Shown: positions 16,395 through 26,855, counted from the first letter of the stretch. The stretch is DNA of 64,000 nucleotides from Anaerolineae bacterium (GCA_023384355.1 JAHDWL010000009.1:1-64000), one strand, 5' to 3'. The notes: generated from the letters alone by a model not told the origin. Numbers and translations: made by a program.

Positions 16395-17051
16395 CTAAAT
16401 ATGCTCGGCGAGATGGTGCTTGATGGCATAGGCGGCCGCCTCGGCCCGGTTTGATACGCCTAGTTTGGATAGAATGCTGCTCACGTAGTTGCGAACCGTC
16501 CCCTCACTCAGAAAGAGATCCGTCGCAATCTCGCGATTTGTCCGCCCCTCAGCGATCAATAGAAGTACTTGCCGTTCCTGGCTCGTCAAATCCTGAAAGG
16601 CGACCGCTTCTTCCTTCTTGATGGAGCGCCTGACCTCAAAAAATACCCGTTGGGTGAGGGAAGGATCGAGCATTGACTCGCCGCGTGCCGCCCCTTCGAT
16701 TGCGCGAATGACGTCCCCCCCAGCAATCTGTTTTAAGAGATAACCTGTCGCGCCGGCGCGAATTGCAGCAAAGAGCAGCTCATCTTCCGCGAAAGAGGTG
16801 AGCATGATCACTTTCGTTTGGGGCAGCTGATCCTTGATTTGCTGGCAGGCCTCGATCCCGCTGCCGCCGGCCAGACGAATATCCATCAGCACAATATCCG
16901 GCTGATGTTCCAGAGCCATGGTCACAGCCTCTTCCTGTGTGGATGCCTCACCCACAACAGAGAAAGAAGGATGTCGTTCGAGCAAGGCACGCATGCCGAG
17001 CCTGACAACTTCATGGTCATCAACTATCAGCAGTCTCAGCAACTGGGTCAT
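16395..17051 (-). CDS. NarL/DevR-family response regulator
   Basis: A 218-residue transcription factor. The receiver has the acidic pair (LLIVDDHEVVR), the phospho-acceptor Asp57 in IVLMDIRL and the conserved Lys in YLLKQIAG. The LuxR-type helix-turn-helix covers about residues 150-212, with LTSQERQVLLLIAEGRTNREIA and VRNYVSSILSKLGV. It is the evident partner of the kinase at 15201-16367. Its target sites are unknown. It sits upstream of the ppdK-nifJ block and downstream of the Usp/CBS operons, the same kind of neighbourhood as dormancy or hypoxia regulons elsewhere. Confidence 0.94.
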   Translation of the reverse strand: MTQLLRLLIVDDHEVVRLGMRALLERHPSFSVVGEASTQEEAVTMALEHQPDIVLMDIRLAGGSGIEACQQIKDQLPQTKVIMLTSFAEDELLFAAIRAGATGYLLKQIAGGDVIRAIEGAARGESMLDPSLTQRVFFEVRRSIKKEEAVAFQDLTSQERQVLLLIAEGRTNREIATDLFLSEGTVRNYVSSILSKLGVSNRAEAAAYAIKHHLAEHI

Positions 17052-17154
17052 ATAGCCAAAGTATAACCAAGGGGATTGACTTCCACAAAAAAGCGGCGCT
17101 TGACAATCATGGGATCAGGTTTTCGGGCTGGCTCACGGCCGCCGCCAACATCTA

Positions 17155-17367
17155 TCAGGTGAATACCGCCGCCTCGGCCACCCGCCCGCAATTATCACAA
17201 ATCAGCTGAAATAACCCATTGTAATGAAGCTCACCGAGCAGGCAGGAGGGGCATGGTCGTCCCTCCTTCGGTTCCCTCTCACATGAAGCAGGCGAGTCGT
17301 CCTCACTGGCTTTCCACCATTTTCCCCTCGATTTCATGGGACGTGACGATTTTTGGAGAGGTTCCAT
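17155..17367 (-). CDS. Small zinc-ribbon protein (hypothetical)
   Basis: A 70-residue reading frame whose C-terminal half has a clean four-Cys ribbon: RPCPSC (C39, C42) and LICDNCGRV (C57, C60), 14 residues between pairs. The N-terminal half is basic and polar, with one more Cys (C29). A GAAGGA stretch lies about 13 bases ahead of the ATG at 17367; ATG 17337 is an alternative. No family is recognised. It lies between the response-regulator gene and the ppdK control region, transcribed on the same strand as the regulator. The ribbon pattern makes coding likely, but length and weak start keep confidence moderate. Confidence 0.5.
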   Translation of the reverse strand: MEPLQKSSRPMKSRGKWWKASEDDSPASCEREPKEGRPCPSCLLGELHYNGLFQLICDNCGRVAEAAVFT

Positions 17368-17450
17368 ATCTTCAGAATATCCTTCTCACGCACTCCAGGC
17401 AACCATTTCTGAGGTCTCTCGATGCGTGGCCTGACCCGGTTATTGATAGC

Positions 17451-17497
17451 ATGACTTTCGTCCGCCATACGGGTGCAATCTGTCACTAACTTTAGTG
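17451..17497. promoter_or_regulatory. Paired CRP/FNR-like palindromes upstream of ppdK
   Basis: The better site is GTGCAATCTGTCAC at 17473-17486, which keeps the right half TGTCAC and the left GTG. Exactly 22 bp upstream, 17451-17464 reads ATGACTTTCGTCCG, a weaker copy that keeps TGAC and GTC. Overlapping the right end is a separate perfect inverted repeat, CACTAA-CT-TTAGTG (17484-17497). The sites lie about 130-180 bp before the ppdK start, and on the other side they precede the small zinc-ribbon gene. Nothing else was seen in 17368-17628 apart from the ppdK ribosome binding site AAGGAG. Confidence 0.45.
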
Positions 17498-17628
17498 TCC
17501 CTAATTCCTTAAACTATTTACGGAGTGACACCGGAATCTTTGTATGCCGCGCAGGGGAATCCCGTGAATTCCCACATCTTCATTAGTTCTGATGGAGCGG
17601 CATAAGGTAATTGAAGGAGATCAAACTC

Positions 17629-20421
17629 ATGTCGGAACAACTTTTTTCTGCACCCGTAAAATCACAAATGGTAGAGAGAAACGGACACAAACCCCATGTA
17701 GCAACCAAATGGGTATATCTATTTAACGAAGTTGATGAAGCCGAAGAGCACGTCGGCGGAAAATGGGACAGCGTCCGCTCATTGCTTGGCGGCAAAGGCG
17801 CCAACCTCGGAGACATGACAAGGCTGGGCGTGCCTGTCCCACCAGGGTTCACAGTTACAACCGAGGCGTGTAATGCCTATCTGGAGTCCGATGGTTTTCC
17901 GGAAGGTATGTGGGAGCAGGAATTGGCAGCCATCGGCAAGATCGAAAAGATGTCCGGCAAGAAATTTGGCGGAACTGACAATCCATTGCTGGTCTCTTGC
18001 CGCTCCGGCGCGAAGTTTTCCATGCCCGGCATGATGGACACTGTCCTGAACATCGGCCTGAACGACGAGATCGCTGAAACTATGGTCCGCTTGACCGGTG
18101 ACCGCCGTTTTGTTTTTGACCTCTATCGCCGACTGATCCAGATGTTTGGCAGTGTGGTCATGGGGGTGCCGGATGAGGCTTTCGAAGTCGTCATTACCTC
18201 CCGTCGTAAACTGGCTGGGGTGACTTCGGATTCCGAGTTGAAGGCGGCCGACTGGGAAGTCATCACCCGTCGCTTCAAGGAAATATATCGCACATTTACC
18301 CGCAGCGACTTCCCTACAGATCCCAACGAGCAATTACGCCTGGCGACGGAAGCCGTATTCAAGTCCTGGAACGGCCGGCGCGCTATCGATTACCGCAACG
18401 CAGCCGGGATCCCGCACGATTTGGGCACGGCCGTCAACATCCAGACGATGGTCTACGGCAATATCGGCGATAATTCCGCCACCGGTGTGGCCATGTCCCG
18501 CGACGCATCCACCGGTGACAAGGAGCCGGAGGGCGATTTTCTGGTCAATGCCCAAGGTGAAGACGTTGTTGCCGGCATTCGTCACACCCAGCCGTTGCAT
18601 GAACTGAAGGACATCATGCCATCGGCCTACAATGAGTTTCTGGCCATTGCCCGCAAGCTGGAAAAGCATTATCGCAACATGCAGGATATGGAGTTCACCA
18701 TTGAGGATGGTAAGCTCTGGTTACTGCAAACCCGCGATGGCAAGCGTACCGCCCAGGCAGAAGTCAAGATCGCCGTCGACATGGTTGAAGAGGGGTTAAT
18801 CAACAAGGAAGAAGCTGTCTGGCGGGTAAAACCGGCACAGGTTGACTTCTTTCTCCACCCTCAGCTCGACACAAGTGCGCTGAAGTCTGCGCGCAAGATC
18901 GCCACCGGCCTGAACGTATCGCCGGGAGCGGCCGTCGGTATGGTCGCCTTCGACGCCGACACGGCCGAGCGCTGGGCCAAGGAAGATGGACGCAAGGTCA
19001 TCATGGTCCGGCCGGAAACAAAGCCGGACGACGTGCACGGCATGTTGGCCGCCCAGGGCATCCTGACCAGCCGTGGCGGCCGCACAAGCCACGCCGCACT
19101 CGTCGCCCGTCAATTCGGCAAACCGGCCGTCGTCGGTGTGGCCGAACTGGATATCGACCTCGATACCCGTCATATGACCATCGGTGAGGACATCACCGTG
19201 AAAGAAGGTGACTGGCTGTCTCTTGACGGTACCCTTGGCATCGTGTATCTCGGCCAGGTTCCCACCGTTGTGCCCGATATCAAGAACCCCTATCTCATCA
19301 AGCTTCTTAGTTGGGCAGACGACATTCGCACGCTCGGCGTATGGGCAAATGCAGACTACCCGCGTGATGCCCAGCGCGCTCGCGAATACGGCGCTGAGGG
19401 TATTGGACTATGCCGTACAGAGCACATGTTCTTTGAAACGGTCCGCTTGCCAATCGTCCAGCAAATGGTTATGGCGAAAAACGTAACCGAAAGAAATGAA
19501 GCGTTGGAAAAACTCCTGCCGATGCAACGCGGCGACTTCGACGGCTTGTTCCGCGCCATGGACGGTCAACCGGTCATTATCCGTCTAATCGACCCGCCGC
19601 TACATGAGTTCCTGCCCTCGTATGAGGAGCTTGTCCAGCGACTGGCCGACCTGAAGGTCCAGCTCCAGCACTTCCATACGCTGAGCGAGATCGATGAGGC
19701 ATTATCGGAAATCCGCGTAAAACAGGCGTATCTGGAGCGTGTCGAAGCGCTTCGGGAACAGAACCCGATGCTGGGAACTCGCGGTGTCCGTCTGGGCATC
19801 ATTATCCCTGAATTAACAAAAATGCAGGTACGGGCGATTTTCGAGGCTGCCTGCCAGTGTCAGAAGGACGGGATCGATGTCCATCCTGAAGTCATGATCC
19901 CACTTACATTCCATGTGAATGAATTGAAGGTTCAGCAGACCGCCCTCGAAGACGTAGCCAAACAGGTTATGGAAGAGCAAGAGGTACAGGTAAACTACAA
20001 ATTTGGGACGATGATCGAGATCCCGCGGGCCGCGTTGACGGCCGACGAGATCGCCGAAATCGCCCAGTTTTTCTCCTTCGGCACCAACGACCTGACCCAG
20101 ACCACCTTCGGGATATCCCGTGATGATGCCGAAGCCGGTTTTCTGGTGGAATACCAGCAGCGCAACATCCTCGAAGAAAACCCATTCGGCACACTGGATG
20201 TCCCCGGCGTCGGCAAGCTGATGGAGATGGCTGTGGAATTGGGGCGCGGCACCCGACCCAACCTTGAAGTAGGTATCTGTGGCGAGCATGGAGGCGATCC
20301 CCGGACCATCGCTTTTTGCCACCAGATCGGGCTGAATTACGTTTCATGCTCGCCGTTCCGTGTGCCCATCGCCAGGTTGGCGGCCGCCCATGCAGCCTTA
20401 AACGACAAGAAGGGCAATTAA
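17629..20421 (+). CDS. ppdK: Pyruvate, phosphate dikinase
   Basis: Interconverts pyruvate + ATP + phosphate with PEP + AMP + PPi. The protein is 930 residues from the ATG at 17629, which has AGGAG 9 bases upstream. Domain order is complete: N-terminal ATP-grasp with LLGGKGANLGDM, central phosphohistidine domain with GGRTSHAALVARQFGKP (His488), and C-terminal PEP/pyruvate barrel with FFSFGTNDLTQTTFG and GICGEHGGDP (catalytic Cys884). The regulatory Thr next to the His is kept. It lies 93 bp ahead of the pyruvate:ferredoxin oxidoreductase gene. The pair links PEP and acetyl-CoA pools, with PPi formed or used depending on direction. Confidence 0.97.
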   Translation: MSEQLFSAPVKSQMVERNGHKPHVATKWVYLFNEVDEAEEHVGGKWDSVRSLLGGKGANLGDMTRLGVPVPPGFTVTTEACNAYLESDGFPEGMWEQELAAIGKIEKMSGKKFGGTDNPLLVSCRSGAKFSMPGMMDTVLNIGLNDEIAETMVRLTGDRRFVFDLYRRLIQMFGSVVMGVPDEAFEVVITSRRKLAGVTSDSELKAADWEVITRRFKEIYRTFTRSDFPTDPNEQLRLATEAVFKSWNGRRAIDYRNAAGIPHDLGTAVNIQTMVYGNIGDNSATGVAMSRDASTGDKEPEGDFLVNAQGEDVVAGIRHTQPLHELKDIMPSAYNEFLAIARKLEKHYRNMQDMEFTIEDGKLWLLQTRDGKRTAQAEVKIAVDMVEEGLINKEEAVWRVKPAQVDFFLHPQLDTSALKSARKIATGLNVSPGAAVGMVAFDADTAERWAKEDGRKVIMVRPETKPDDVHGMLAAQGILTSRGGRTSHAALVARQFGKPAVVGVAELDIDLDTRHMTIGEDITVKEGDWLSLDGTLGIVYLGQVPTVVPDIKNPYLIKLLSWADDIRTLGVWANADYPRDAQRAREYGAEGIGLCRTEHMFFETVRLPIVQQMVMAKNVTERNEALEKLLPMQRGDFDGLFRAMDGQPVIIRLIDPPLHEFLPSYEELVQRLADLKVQLQHFHTLSEIDEALSEIRVKQAYLERVEALREQNPMLGTRGVRLGIIIPELTKMQVRAIFEAACQCQKDGIDVHPEVMIPLTFHVNELKVQQTALEDVAKQVMEEQEVQVNYKFGTMIEIPRAALTADEIAEIAQFFSFGTNDLTQTTFGISRDDAEAGFLVEYQQRNILEENPFGTLDVPGVGKLMEMAVELGRGTRPNLEVGICGEHGGDPRTIAFCHQIGLNYVSCSPFRVPIARLAAAHAALNDKKGN

Positions 20422-20441
20422 TCTTTTTGACGTGTCGCCGA

Positions 20442-20489
20442 AGACCCGGCAGGTGCGAGCAATACTACGCTCATCCGCCTGCCGGGTCT
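20442..20489. repeat. Hairpin with ACCCGGCAGGT-type arms between ppdK and nifJ
   Basis: AGACCCGGCAGG at 20442-20453 is exactly complementary to CCTGCCGGGTCT at 20478-20489, giving a 12-bp GC-rich stem. The 24-base loop can form a small inner GAGC/GCTC stem. No T-run follows, so it is not a classic intrinsic terminator. It could be an attenuator, an mRNA-processing or stability structure, or a dispersed palindromic repeat. Its arms resemble those of the hairpin between the two tRNA genes (60373-60433). Confidence 0.7.
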
Positions 20490-20514
20490 CCAGATTCAGA
20501 AGGAAGGTAGTGAT

Positions 20515-23500
20515 ATGACGACAAAAATGATCACCATTGACGCGAACGAAGCCACCGCCATGGTCGCCCACAAGGTTAATGAGGTGATTGCCATTTACCC
20601 GATCACGCCATCGTCGGGTATGGGCGAACTGGCTGACCAATATTCAGCGCACGGCGACACCAACATCTGGGGCGCGGTGCCTCTGGTCATCGAGATGCAA
20701 TCAGAAGGCGGCGCAGCCGGAGCGGTCCATGGTGCGCTGCAAACAGGCGCGCTGACGACCACCTTCACCGCCTCGCAAGGGTTGCTCCTGATGATCCCCA
20801 ATATGTACAAGATCGCCGGGGAACTAACCTCGACAACCTTCCACGTCGCAGCGCGCTCACTCGCTGCGCAGGGCCTGTCCATTTTCGGCGACCACAGCGA
20901 CGTAATGGCCACGCGAAACACCGGGTTCGCACTATTAAGCTCCAACTCGGTTCAGGAAGCGATGGATTTCGCGCTGATCGCCCATGCGGCGACTCTCAAG
21001 GCGCGAGTGCCCTTCATCCACTTCTTCGACGGCTTCAGGACATCCCACGAGATTAACAAGATCATGCCGCTCAACGTGGCAACGATGCGGGCGATGATTA
21101 ATGACGACCTGGTGAAGGCTCACCGCGAAAGGGCCTTGTCCCCCGACAAGCCGGTGATGCGCGGCACGGCCCAGAACCCGGATGTCTATTTCCAGGCTCG
21201 TGAGAGCGTTAACCCATATTACCTGGCCTGCCCCGGCATCGTTCAACAAACCATGGATGAACTGGGCCAATTAACGGGTCGCCACTATCATTTGTTCGAT
21301 TACGTCGGCGCACCGGATGCCGAGCGTGTGATCGTTATGATGGGTTCCGGCGCGGAAGCGGCCGAGGAAACAGTCAACTACCTGAACGAGCGAGGCGAAA
21401 AGATCGGTCTGGTCAAGGTTCGCCTCTATCGTCCGTTCGATACGGCCGCGTTCGTTCATGCGCTCCCGGCGACAACGCGCCATATCGCTGTCCTCGACCG
21501 GACGAAGGAACCGGGTTCAACCGGCGAGCCTCTCTATCTGGACGTCGTTTCGGCACTTGTCGAGCAGGTGGCCGCGGGCAATGCCCCGTTCGCCGTCATG
21601 CCGCGTGTGATCGGCGGTCGCTATGGCCTGTCGTCCAAGGAGTTCACCCCCGCCATGGTGCGGGCAGTGTACGACGAACTCGGTAAGCCGACCATGAAGA
21701 ATCATTTCACCGTCGGCATCAACGACGATGTAACCAACACCAGCCTGGAGTACGACGAGACTTTTTCGACCGAAACGGACGATGTCGTTCGCGCTGTGTT
21801 CTTCGGCCTGGGATCAGACGGCACAGTCGGCGCCAATAAAAATTCGATCAAGATCATCGGCGAGAACACGCCCAACTATGCGCAGGGATATTTTGTCCTC
21901 GACTCAAAGAAATCCGGGTCGGTGACGGTTTCCCATTTGCGGTTTGGCCCACGGCCGATTCATTCAACCTACCTGATCAGCTCGGCCAACTTTGTCGCCT
22001 GTCATCAGTTCGGCTTCCTCGAACGATTCGACATGCTCAAGCTGGCCCAGCCCGGAGCGACCTTCCTTCTGAACAGCCACTATGGCCCGGATGAGGTATG
22101 GGATCATCTGCCCCAGGAAACACAGCGCGCCATCATCGAGAAGAACCTGCGGTTCTTTGTAGTCGACGCCTACGCGGTGGCTGACCAGACCGATATGGGG
22201 CGACGCATCAACACGGTGATGCAAACCTGCTTCTTCGCCCTGATCGAGAACGCCACCTCCGTTCCGCTTCTCTCCAGGGAACGCGCGATCGCCGAGATCA
22301 AGGGAGCAATCGCCAAAACCTACGGCAAACGCGGCGGCGCGGTTGTCGAGCAGAATTATGCGGCCGTGGATGCATCCCTCTCCCAGCTCCACGAGGTGAA
22401 AATACCGGCTGGAGTCACCAGCGCCTTCACCCGCCCAATGGTCGTCCCCGCTCATGCGCCCGGGTTCATACAGAGCGTGACCGCTCCAATGATGGCCGGG
22501 CTGGGCGATTTATTGCCGGTTAGTGCGTTGCCAATCGACGGCACCTACCCCACAGGCACAACCCAATGGGAAAAGCGCAACATCGCGACCGAAGTGCCGT
22601 TGTGGGACCCGGATATCTGCATCCAGTGTGGCAAGTGCGCGCTCGTCTGCCCGCACGCGGTCATCCGCCTGAAAATCTACGATCCGGCGGAATTGAACGG
22701 CGCACCGGATGGGTTCATGTCCACGCCCGCCCGCTTCAAGGAATACAAGGACCTTTCTTACACCTTGCAAATCTCACCCGAAGACTGCACCGGCTGTTCG
22801 CTCTGCTACGAGGTCTGCCCGGTGAAGAACAAGCGCCAACCGAAATTCAAGGCGATAAATTTGGTCGATTACACGCCGGAAGTGCGCGAACGGGAGAGCA
22901 AGAACTGGGAGTTCTTCCAGACTCTGCCAAACGTCGACCGCACCGAGTTGCCGTTTAACCAGGTCAAGTACAATCAGTTGCTTGAACCGCTGTTCGAGTT
23001 CTCCGGCGCCTGCGCCGGTTGTGGTGAAACGCCGTATCTGAAGTTGATCACCCAAATGTTCGGCGACCGGATGATGGTCGCCAACGCCACGGGGTGCTCA
23101 TCCATTTATGGCGGCAACCTGCCGACCACACCATGGTCCAAGAATGCTGAAGGCCGCGGCCCGGCCTGGTCAAACTCTCTGTTTGAGGACAACGCTGAGT
23201 TCGGGCTTGGCATGCGCGTCGCGCTCGATCAGCGCATCGACGCCGCAACCAATACCTTGCGCTCCCTTCGCGAGGTGATCGGCCCGCAACTGGCAGATGA
23301 AATCCTCTACAGCGACCAGATCACCGAGCTGGACATTTTGAACCAACGTCGCCGCGTCCAGCTTCTGAGGGAACGGCTGCAGGCGTTACTCGATAGCCAG
23401 GATGAATCACTCGCTTCAGCGAAGCCCGCTCTGTCTGACCTGATGAGCAAAGTCGACGTACTGGTCAAGAAAAGCGTGTGGATCGTCGGCGGTGACGGCT

Positions 23501-24180
23501 GGGCCTACGACATCGGTTACGGTGGCCTGGACCATGTACTTGCCTCCGGTCGAAACGTCAACATTCTGGTCCTTGATACCGAGGTGTATTCGAATACCGG
23601 CGGCCAGATGTCCAAGTCGACACCGCGTGGCGCGGTTGCCAAATTCGCGGCCGCCGGCAAGCCGCTGCCGAAGAAAGATCTGGGCATGCTGGCGGTCACC
23701 TACGGCAACGTCTACGTCGCCCGGGTCGCCTTTGGTGCCAACGACCGGCAAACGATCCAGGCATTGCTGGAAGCCGAAGCCTACGACGGACCATCGCTCG
23801 TCATCGCTTATAGCCACTGCATCGCCCACGGTTACGATCTGAAGTATGGTCTGGAGCAACAACAGGCAGCGGTCGATTCCGGCCACTGGGTTCTCTATCG
23901 GTATAACCCCGATATGACCCGTCCGGCTGTCGTTGAACCCAACGGCCATGAGCCTGCGACCGGCGGCAACCCGTTCCAACTGGATTCCAAAGCGCCTACG
24001 CTGCCGCTGGAAAAATACATCTATCGGGAAGGACGTTACCGCATGCTGCAACAGAGCGACCCAGAGGCGGCCGAGAGACTGCTCGAACTGGCGAAGGTCG
24101 ATATAGCCGAACGGTGGGAAGGTTACAAGAAACTGGCGACAATGCCTGAACCTGTTAGCAAGGTGACCGCCGGCAATTAG
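20515..24180 (+). CDS. nifJ: Pyruvate:ferredoxin (flavodoxin) oxidoreductase
   Basis: A 1221-residue single-chain oxidoreductase converting pyruvate + CoA to acetyl-CoA + CO2 with reduced ferredoxin. Seen in order: N-terminal pyrimidine-binding domain ([17 protein letters not shown]), transketolase-C-like and gamma-like domain ([18 protein letters not shown]), a two-cluster ferredoxin domain ([11 protein letters not shown] at ~702 and [11 protein letters not shown] at ~758), and the C-terminal TPP domain with [12 protein letters not shown] and [12 protein letters not shown]. All Cys ligands for three [4Fe-4S] clusters appear present. The ribosome binding site is AAGGAAGG. With ppdK upstream and a dihydroorotate-dehydrogenase-like gene downstream it forms the pyruvate node of the window. 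Confidence 0.97.
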   Translation: MTTKMITIDANEATAMVAHKVNEVIAIYPITPSSGMGELADQYSAHGDTNIWGAVPLVIEMQSEGGAAGAVHGALQTGALTTTFTASQGLLLMIPNMYKIAGELTSTTFHVAARSLAAQGLSIFGDHSDVMATRNTGFALLSSNSVQEAMDFALIAHAATLKARVPFIHFFDGFRTSHEINKIMPLNVATMRAMINDDLVKAHRERALSPDKPVMRGTAQNPDVYFQARESVNPYYLACPGIVQQTMDELGQLTGRHYHLFDYVGAPDAERVIVMMGSGAEAAEETVNYLNERGEKIGLVKVRLYRPFDTAAFVHALPATTRHIAVLDRTKEPGSTGEPLYLDVVSALVEQVAAGNAPFAVMPRVIGGRYGLSSKEFTPAMVRAVYDELGKPTMKNHFTVGINDDVTNTSLEYDETFSTETDDVVRAVFFGLGSDGTVGANKNSIKIIGENTPNYAQGYFVLDSKKSGSVTVSHLRFGPRPIHSTYLISSANFVACHQFGFLERFDMLKLAQPGATFLLNSHYGPDEVWDHLPQETQRAIIEKNLRFFVVDAYAVADQTDMGRRINTVMQTCFFALIENATSVPLLSRERAIAEIKGAIAKTYGKRGGAVVEQNYAAVDASLSQLHEVKIPAGVTSAFTRPMVVPAHAPGFIQSVTAPMMAGLGDLLPVSALPIDGTYPTGTTQWEKRNIATEVPLWDPDICIQCGKCALVCPHAVIRLKIYDPAELNGAPDGFMSTPARFKEYKDLSYTLQISPEDCTGCSLCYEVCPVKNKRQPKFKAINLVDYTPEVRERESKNWEFFQTLPNVDRTELPFNQVKYNQLLEPLFEFSGACAGCGETPYLKLITQMFGDRMMVANATGCSSIYGGNLPTTPWSKNAEGRGPAWSNSLFEDNAEFGLGMRVALDQRIDAATNTLRSLREVIGPQLADEILYSDQITELDILNQRRRVQLLRERLQALLDSQDESLASAKPALSDLMSKVDVLVKKSVWIVGGDGWAYDIGYGGLDHVLASGRNVNILVLDTEVYSNTGGQMSKSTPRGAVAKFAAAGKPLPKKDLGMLAVTYGNVYVARVAFGANDRQTIQALLEAEAYDGPSLVIAYSHCIAHGYDLKYGLEQQQAAVDSGHWVLYRYNPDMTRPAVVEPNGHEPATGGNPFQLDSKAPTLPLEKYIYREGRYRMLQQSDPEAAERLLELAKVDIAERWEGYKKLATMPEPVSKVTAGN

Positions 24181-24195
24181 TGAGAATATGAACAC

Positions 24196-24241
24196 CGGGT
24201 CACACAGATTTGACACTCAAGTGTCAAATCTGTGTGACCCG
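24196..24241. repeat. Long perfect palindrome (22-bp stem, 2-base loop)
   Basis: Bases 24196-24217 are exactly complementary to 24220-24241, leaving only CA as loop. The arm begins CGGGTCACACAG and ends TTTGACACT. It starts about 16 bp after the nifJ stop and ends 33 bp before the next gene, on the same strand. No T-run follows. In DNA it could extrude as a cruciform; in RNA it would form a very stable hairpin, separating nifJ expression from the downstream gene or protecting the nifJ mRNA end. It could also be one copy of a dispersed palindromic element. Confidence 0.85.
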
Positions 24242-24274
24242 CTTCTTGCGCTTCTATATTCAGGAGAACGAATC

Positions 24275-25279
<1,005 letters not shown>

Positions 25280-25316
25280 CGCCTTCCGGTGTCCTCTGAG
25301 CGGGTGTTAGTAAATG

Positions 25317-25352
25317 CAGAAAGAGCCTGGGAGTTAATCCAGGCCCTTTCTG
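25317..25352. terminator. Hairpin terminator after the dihydroorotate-dehydrogenase-like gene
   Basis: CAGAAAGAGCCTGG (25317-25330) pairs with CCAGGCCCTTTCTG (25339-25352) across an 8-base loop, with one A-C mismatch in 14 positions. It is placed 38 bp after the stop at 25279 and 57 bp beyond the end of the opposing small gene. The A-rich and T-rich ends suit termination in either direction. Confidence 0.75.
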
Positions 25353-25408
25353 TCGGAGGTAGTGAGGTCAGCTTTCTGACTCAAACGGAGGAAGACGAAG
25401 AATACAGC

Positions 25409-25633
25409 TTAAAAGCGATCGCTATCGGGATTATTCAAAGCCCAACGACAAGGAATGCCGGCCATGTTGCATCGTATAGCAGCCGTACAGCCACAGGATT
25501 TGACCCAATAAGCGTTGCCGTGAGTCCGCAGAAAGTCGGCCGACGGATAAACCCGTTCCTCCCTGAACTCGACATCCTGCCCGATCATATCGCAATGCTT
25601 GGCAGTTACAGTAACTCGATCTATCAACGCCAT
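25409..25633 (-). CDS. Small five-cysteine protein (conserved-looking, unknown function)
   Basis: A 74-residue protein with no family I can name with certainty. Reasons to believe it is real: AGAGGA stands 6 bases before the ATG at 25633, the sequence has normal composition (MALIDRVTVTAKHCDMIGQD), and Cys are clustered at 14, 47, 49, 55 and 62 in CGCTAAIRCNMAGIPC. No signal peptide or membrane segment. The Cys could bind a metal or a small Fe-S centre, but spacing fits no standard motif. It is divergent from the formate/nitrite channel gene, shares its two CRP-like sites, and is closed off by the hairpin at 25317-25352. Co-regulation with the channel is likely. Confidence 0.6.
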   Translation of the reverse strand: MALIDRVTVTAKHCDMIGQDVEFREERVYPSADFLRTHGNAYWVKSCGCTAAIRCNMAGIPCRWALNNPDSDRF

Positions 25634-25738
25634 GGAATCCTCTCTTGTCGAGGTATAGGCTTTCTAATACCTCATCGGCGAGCCAATTGCGGTTATTAGG
25701 ATTGCCTGCATCATACCAAAACAAGTGTTGCCGGCTTA

Positions 25739-25774
25739 GTGTCAATCGTCACCTCATCCTGTGACATTTGTCAT
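25739..25774. promoter_or_regulatory. Two CRP/FNR-like palindromes between the five-Cys gene and the formate channel gene
   Basis: GTGTCAATCGTCAC (25739-25752) and GTGACATTTGTCAT (25761-25774) each fit GTGACA-N2-TGTCAC with one or two mismatches. Their centres are exactly 22 bp apart, two helical turns, so two dimers would sit on the same face of the DNA. They lie 106-119 bp before the small minus-strand gene and 130-165 bp before the channel start. This is the clearest of the five control regions. The regulator is unknown. Confidence 0.6.
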
Positions 25775-25903
25775 CGACATTTGTGAAGGAAATCACTAAT
25801 ACATTCGTTTACTCTCGCTTACGATAAAGTCAGACACAAGCATTTGCTTGCAACGTTGACCAAAACCAAAACTTCTCACTGTCCGCTGATATGGAGTTAC
25901 CCC

Positions 25904-26812
25904 ATGAGCCAGAGCCCAGTTTCACCTTCACTCGATAACCTGCTGCCCGCGGAAATGGCCAGAAAAGCTGAAAACGTCGGAATCACCAAGGCCAATCTTG
26001 GTCCCATACGAATGTTCTCCCTCGCCGTGCTGGCTGGCGCGTTCATCGCCATGGGCGCGGTCTTCATGACAACTGTTACGACCGGCGCGACTGGCGTGCT
26101 GACATTCGGCATAACCCGCTTGCTCGGCGGCCTCGCTTTCTGCCTGGGGTTGATCCTGGTGGTGGTAGGTGGAGCCGAGCTTTTCACCGGCAATAACCTG
26201 ATCGTTATGGCCTGGGCCGGCGGAAAGATCAATACATTCCGGTTATTGCGCAACTGGGTAATTGTCTATCTCGGCAACTTCACCGGTTCTATTCTGACTG
26301 CCTATGGCATGTTTCTCAGTGGCCAGTATTTATTCGGCAAAGGCGCGGTCGGCCTGAACGTACTGACGATCGCCAATACCAAGACCAGTCTTGACTTTGT
26401 TCCGGCCCTCGTGCTGGGAGTTTTCTGCAATGCATTGGTGTGTCTGGCTGTCTGGTTGTGCATGGGCGCACGCACGACCGTCGACAAGATCATGGCGATC
26501 ATCTTTCCCATCAGCGCGTTCGTTGCGGCTGGCTTCGAGCATAGTGTCGCCAACATGTACCTCATTCCCATTGGTTTGTTCGTCAAAAATGGCGCGCCTG
26601 ATGTTTTTTGGGCGAATATTGGACAGACTCCAGCGGACTTCGGCGCGATAACTTGGAGCAATTTCTTCATCGTCAACCTGTTACCCGTCACCATCGGCAA
26701 TATCATCGGTGGCGCGTTGATGGTGGGTCTGGTTTACTGGTTCATCTACCTGCGGCCGAGCTGGACCGGCCATAGAGACGAACCCGGCAAGCCTGACAGT
26801 CCATCGAAGTAA
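25904..26812 (+). CDS. focA: Formate/nitrite transporter (FNT) family channel
   Basis: A 302-residue inner-membrane channel of the FocA/FdhC/NirC family with six hydrophobic segments. Family motifs include VVGGAELFTGNNLIVMAWAG, GVFCNALVCLAVWLC and the pore-histidine segment AGFEHSVANMYLIP. The ATG at 25904 has GGAG 7 bases upstream; the frame extends to 25844 but without a better start. Whether it moves formate, nitrite or another small anion cannot be decided from sequence. Pyruvate oxidoreductase and formyl-THF synthetase nearby favour formate. Expression is probably under the CRP-like sites at 25739-25774, and transcription ends at 26856-26897. Confidence 0.9.
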   Translation: MSQSPVSPSLDNLLPAEMARKAENVGITKANLGPIRMFSLAVLAGAFIAMGAVFMTTVTTGATGVLTFGITRLLGGLAFCLGLILVVVGGAELFTGNNLIVMAWAGGKINTFRLLRNWVIVYLGNFTGSILTAYGMFLSGQYLFGKGAVGLNVLTIANTKTSLDFVPALVLGVFCNALVCLAVWLCMGARTTVDKIMAIIFPISAFVAAGFEHSVANMYLIPIGLFVKNGAPDVFWANIGQTPADFGAITWSNFFIVNLLPVTIGNIIGGALMVGLVYWFIYLRPSWTGHRDEPGKPDSPSK

Positions 26813-26855
26813 TCCTGATATCTCGGTATTTCGACATTGCGGTCTTTCCTCTAAA

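Noticed and set aside
17484-17497. Inverted repeat CACTAA-CT-TTAGTG as a DevR (DosR) box
   Set aside because: It lacks the GGGAC/GTCCC core on the left side; only a loose likeness remains, so I list it as a repeat without naming the factor.
24196-24241. Long palindrome as an insertion-sequence end or attachment site
   Set aside because: No transposase or integrase lies nearby and no second copy was noticed in the window.
25289-25699. Plus-strand reading frame of 136 codons between the dihydroorotate-dehydrogenase-like gene and the formate channel gene
   Set aside because: It runs through the hairpin at 25317-25352, has no ribosome binding site and overlaps the better-supported minus-strand five-Cys gene.
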